Assembly (NCBI GenBank): GCA_038205135.1
Contig: JBBRCF010000148.1
Coordinates: 1 to 7,758, forward strand
Direction: 5' to 3'
Source of the DNA: UBA9554 sp038205135
GTDB taxonomy: Bacteria > Pseudomonadota > Alphaproteobacteria > Rhodobacterales > Rhodobacteraceae
Length of the DNA: 7,758 nt
The notes beneath the pieces are model-generated. The model did no database searches and was not told the DNA's origin. It saw nothing but the letters and a program-made list of their open reading frames with translations. A program made the position numbers and the translations under genes. Shown in pieces: positions 5,410-7,758 of the stretch. How positions within the stretch are numbered: position 1 is the stretch's first letter; every line of letters starts with the position of its first letter.

Positions 5410-6156
5410 TCATCCGCGATTGATCGCCGCCGTCACATAATTCACGCTCAGGTCGCGATCGGAAATCGACCAAGACCACAACACCGGGTTGAACACGTAT
5501 CCCTTTTGGTCAACAGGGTCCAATCCGGCGCGGCGCATCAGGTCGGACAGTTCATCCGGCGTGATGAATTTTGCCCAGTCATGTGTGCCCTTGGGCAACC
5601 AGCGCATCACGTGTTCCGCGCCGATGATCGCCATCAGGTAGGACTTTGCATTGCGGTTGATCGTCGAACACAGGTGCAGCCCGCCGGGCCGCAGCAATTG
5701 GCGGCAGGCGGTCAGATAGGCCAGCGGGTCGGCCACATGTTCAACCACCTCCATGTTCAGCACGACGTCGAACTGTTCGCCCACGGCCGCCATCGCCTCG
5801 GCGGTGGTGTGGCGATATTCGATGGTCAGCCCCGCCTTTTCGGCATGAATGGCGGCAACCGGGATGTTGCGCGGCGCAGCATCGGCACCAACCACCGTGG
5901 CACCCAGCCGCGCCATCGGTTCCGACAACAGGCCGCCGCCACAGCCGATGTCAAGGATGCGCAGCCCGGCAAACGGCGCAGGGCCGGTCAGGTCGCGGTC
6001 AAATTCGCCGGCAATCTGGCGCGTGATGTAATCCAGCCGCACCGGATTCATCATGTGCAGGGGTTTGAATTTGCCGGTCGGATCCCACCATTCGGCGGCC
6101 ATCGCCTCGAACTTGGCGACCTCTGCGGCGTCAACGGTACCTGTGTTGGCTTGCAT
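5410..6156 (-). CDS. ubiG: Ubiquinone biosynthesis O-methyltransferase
   Basis: UbiG (Coq3 in eukaryotes) performs the two O-methylations of the ubiquinone head group using SAM. The 248-residue length is normal. Typical features: the N-terminal AAEWWDPTGKFKPLHMMNPVR in two parts (20-40), SAM motif I LDIGCGGGLLSEP (68-80), the acidic end of beta-2 in VVGADAA (Asp92), and the family stretch NMEVVEHVADP (134-144). LLRPGGL (154-160) and STINRNAKSY (164-173) follow, then the C-terminal GTHDWAKFITPDEL (190-203). The start is set by AAGGAA (6163-6168), 6 bases upstream. The gene is divergent from the prolyl iminopeptidase with a 50-base gap, and an inverted repeat overlaps its ribosome binding site. 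Its 3' end abuts the MarR gene stop to stop with no room for a terminator. Confidence 0.97.
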   Translation of the reverse strand: MQANTGTVDAAEVAKFEAMAAEWWDPTGKFKPLHMMNPVRLDYITRQIAGEFDRDLTGPAPFAGLRILDIGCGGGLLSEPMARLGATVVGADAAPRNIPVAAIHAEKAGLTIEYRHTTAEAMAAVGEQFDVVLNMEVVEHVADPLAYLTACRQLLRPGGLHLCSTINRNAKSYLMAIIGAEHVMRWLPKGTHDWAKFITPDELSDLMRRAGLDPVDQKGYVFNPVLWSWSISDRDLSVNYVTAAINRG

Positions 6157-6159
6157 TCT

Positions 6160-6190
6160 GGGTTCCTTACCTATCTTTTAGCTTGAACCC
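6160..6190. repeat. Inverted repeat between ubiG and the prolyl iminopeptidase gene
   Basis: GGGTTC (6160-6165) and GAACCC (6185-6190) are perfect 6-base arms separated by 19 bases of AT-rich sequence. In ubiG mRNA the downstream arm overlaps the AAGGAA ribosome binding site (6163-6168), so pairing would partly hide it. As DNA the spacing puts the arm centres 25 bases apart, which could fit a dimeric regulator. The AT-rich interior (CTATCTTTTAGCTT) probably also carries promoter elements for one or both divergent genes, though no consensus pair stands out. Confidence 0.35.
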
Positions 6191-6206
6191 TATATGCAGG
6201 ATGCCG

Positions 6207-7184
6207 ATGGACAAGGTCCTGAGCCAAAAAAGCGCAGCCCAATACCTGCATCCGCAGATCGACCCGTTCGATCAGCGCATGGTCGATGTGGGCGAAGGGC
6301 ACAACATCTATCTGGAACAGTCGGGTAACCCCAACGGGCAGCCGGTTGTCGTTTTGCATGGCGGACCGGGAGGCGGGTGCAGCCCGGCGATGCGGCGGTA
6401 TTTCGATCCGCGGCATTATCGCGTGATCCTGTTCGATCAGCGCGGCTGCGGCCGGTCGCGTCCGCATGCCAGCGTGGCTGACAACACCACCTGGCACCTG
6501 GTGCGCGATATCGAAACCATCCGCACCCTGCTGGACATCGACCGCTGGACGCTGTTCGGCGGCAGTTGGGGGGCAACGCTGGCGTTGCTTTATGCGCAGG
6601 CCCACCCGGAACAGGTGGCGCGGCTGGTGCTGCGCGGGGTGTTTCTGGCAACACAGGCCGAACTGGCGTGGTTCTATGGTGGCGGCGCCGGCAAATTCTG
6701 GCCCGAAACCTGGGCGCGGTTTGCAGACATCATCCCCGCAGATGAACGCGGCGATCTGATCGCGGCCTATGGCAAGCGGCTGTTCTCCGGCGATATTCCC
6801 ACGGAAACGCGGTTTGGCAAGGCGTGGTCGGCATGGGAAAACGCGCTGGCCTCGATGCAGGCGGACGGGCAAAGTGGCGAAGGGCCCGGGGATTACGCCC
6901 GCGCATTCGCCCGGCTGGAAAATCATTACTTTCGCAACGCAGCATTTCTGGATTTCGACGGCCAGATCATGGCGCATATGGACCGCATCGCGCATCTGCC
7001 CGGCCATATCGTGCAGGGCCGCTATGACATGATCTGCCCGCCCGAAGCGGCGTGGAAACTGGCCGCCGCTTGGCCGAATGCCGAACTGCACATGATCCGC
7101 AACGCCGGCCATGCGCTGTCGGAACCCGGCATCAGTTCGGAACTGGTGCGGATCATGGACCGGCTGGCGCAGGATCAGCAGTGA
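6207..7184 (+). CDS. pip: Prolyl iminopeptidase (alpha/beta hydrolase, S33 family)
   Basis: A cytoplasmic aminopeptidase that releases N-terminal proline from peptides. The 325-residue protein shows the S33 landmarks: N-terminal HPQIDPFDQRMVDVG, oxyanion-region HGGPGGGCSP (51-60), FDQRGCGRS (76-84), and the nucleophile elbow GGSWG with Ser120. The catalytic Asp274 lies in QGRYDMICPP and His302 in NAGHALSEPG. The lid region (about 145-250) includes FYGGGAGKFWPETW and LENHYF, both typical of the family. The start at 6207 is chosen because AGGA (6198-6201) sits 5 bases upstream. ATG 6201 is in frame but overlaps that site, and TTG 6183 is less likely. It is divergent from ubiG with 50 bases between starts. 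The following methyltransferase gene begins 66 bases downstream with no clear terminator between, so co-transcription is possible. Confidence 0.95.
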   Translation: MDKVLSQKSAAQYLHPQIDPFDQRMVDVGEGHNIYLEQSGNPNGQPVVVLHGGPGGGCSPAMRRYFDPRHYRVILFDQRGCGRSRPHASVADNTTWHLVRDIETIRTLLDIDRWTLFGGSWGATLALLYAQAHPEQVARLVLRGVFLATQAELAWFYGGGAGKFWPETWARFADIIPADERGDLIAAYGKRLFSGDIPTETRFGKAWSAWENALASMQADGQSGEGPGDYARAFARLENHYFRNAAFLDFDGQIMAHMDRIAHLPGHIVQGRYDMICPPEAAWKLAAAWPNAELHMIRNAGHALSEPGISSELVRIMDRLAQDQQ

Positions 7185-7250
7185 CCGGGACAAACTGACC
7201 CGTTTCCCCGGCGCGCGCCCGGCAGTAGGGCGGGGCAAAGGGGAACGATC

Positions 7251-7758
7251 ATGCGCGATGCGGCACGGTTCTGGGACAAGGTGGCGGATCGCTATGCGGC
7301 GCGGCCCATGCGCGACCCCGCCGCCTATGACGCCAAGATCGCGGATATTGCCGGGCGGCTGACGCCTGCATCCCGCGTGCTGGAAATCGGCGCGGGCACC
7401 GGGACAACGGCGGTGCGGCTGGCCCCCCATGCCGGGTCGATCGACGCGCTGGATATTTCAGCCGAAATGATCCGGATCGCGCGCGAGCGGGCGGCCGATG
7501 CCGGCGTGACCAACATCACCTTTCATCATGGGGCGCTGGAGGATGCCGGGTTGACCCCCGGCTATGACATGGCCTTGGCGATGAGCCTGTTGCATCTGCT
7601 GCCCGACCGGCCTGCCACGCTGGCACATCTGCATGGGCTGCTGAAACCGGGGGGCGTTTTCATCTCGTCGTCGTTCTGTTTTGCCGAGGGGTTCGTGCCG
7701 CTGTTGCCCATCGTGCTGGCGGGTCGTGCGCTAGGCGTGTTTCCGGCGGTGCAGATCC
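7251..7758 (+). CDS. Class I SAM-dependent methyltransferase, partial (continues past the right edge)
   Basis: An open frame with no stop before the window ends; 169 codons are visible. SAM motif I is intact: VLEIGAGTGT (43-52). Beta-2 ends in the acid of DALDISAEMI (65-74). The motif II/III region contains YDMALAMSLLHLL (105-117) and GLLKPGGVFISSS (129-141), the pattern of small-molecule methyltransferases of the Methyltransf_11/25 type. The N-terminal FWDKVADRYAARP (7-19) is common in this group. AAGGGGA (7238-7244) gives a strong ribosome binding site 6 bases before the ATG. The substrate cannot be told, and the C-terminal substrate-binding part is outside the window. Unlike the NDUFAF5-like protein nearby, it keeps the glycine-rich loop. 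Confidence 0.9.
   Translation, partial: MRDAARFWDKVADRYAARPMRDPAAYDAKIADIAGRLTPASRVLEIGAGTGTTAVRLAPHAGSIDALDISAEMIRIARERAADAGVTNITFHHGALEDAGLTPGYDMALAMSLLHLLPDRPATLAHLHGLLKPGGVFISSSFCFAEGFVPLLPIVLAGRALGVFPAVQI

Noticed and set aside
5506..6186. A 226-codon open frame on the plus strand
   Set aside because: It is antisense to ubiG, which has all the expected motifs.
7210..7219. GGCGCGCGCC palindrome between the prolyl iminopeptidase and the last methyltransferase gene
   Set aside because: It is fully self-complementary with no loop and no T-run, so it is not a terminator. Short GC palindromes are expected by chance in such DNA.
6171..7430. A 419-codon open frame on the minus strand
   Set aside because: It is antisense to the prolyl iminopeptidase gene, whose catalytic triad is intact, and the composition is that of a shadow frame.
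1..7758. Mobile elements, CRISPR array, tRNA or rRNA genes, or a toxin-antitoxin, defence or biosynthetic cluster
   Set aside because: No tandem spaced repeats, transposase or integrase motifs, terminal repeats or structural RNA signatures were seen. All well-supported genes but one belong to common housekeeping families.

Overview
The window reads as ordinary chromosomal DNA of an alphaproteobacterium, most likely of the Rhodobacterales (Roseobacter group). The reasons are the high GC content with GCG/GCC/CTG-rich codons, and protein sequences that resemble, from memory, Rhodobacterales forms of HemH, UbiG, ComF, Grx3 and an NDUFAF5-like protein. No database search was possible. I see no phage, insertion sequence, integron, CRISPR array, tRNA or rRNA. 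Genes fill nearly all of it, and the largest gene-free gap is about 140 bases.

Layout: (1) 98-712 (+) is a Tat-exported YkuD-type L,D-transpeptidase. (2) 854-1036 (+) is a 60-residue exported or membrane protein with a 5' hairpin, a strong Shine-Dalgarno sequence and codon use typical of highly expressed genes. It ends at a strong, probably bidirectional terminator at 1059-1088. (3) On the minus strand, an NDUFAF5/BioC-like methyltransferase-fold protein (3071 down to 2259) is followed by ferrochelatase hemH (2195 down to 1125). (4) Starting only 24 bases from the methyltransferase start, a tight plus-strand run holds comF-type phosphoribosyltransferase, grxC, a Nit-type amidohydrolase and a MarR regulator (3096-5409). 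(5) ubiG (6156 down to 5410, minus) abuts the MarR gene stop to stop. (6) Divergent from ubiG are a prolyl iminopeptidase (6207-7184, +) and a second class I methyltransferase that runs off the right edge (7251 onward).

Several genes serve respiratory cofactors and redox upkeep: protoheme (hemH), ubiquinone (ubiG), a relative of a complex I assembly factor, glutaredoxin 3, and possibly glutathione repair (the Nit amidase). This is housekeeping, and no obvious new multi-gene system is visible. The items most worth a second look are the small secreted protein beside the L,D-transpeptidase, the lost SAM-binding motif in the NDUFAF5-like protein, and the inverted repeat that overlaps the ubiG ribosome binding site.
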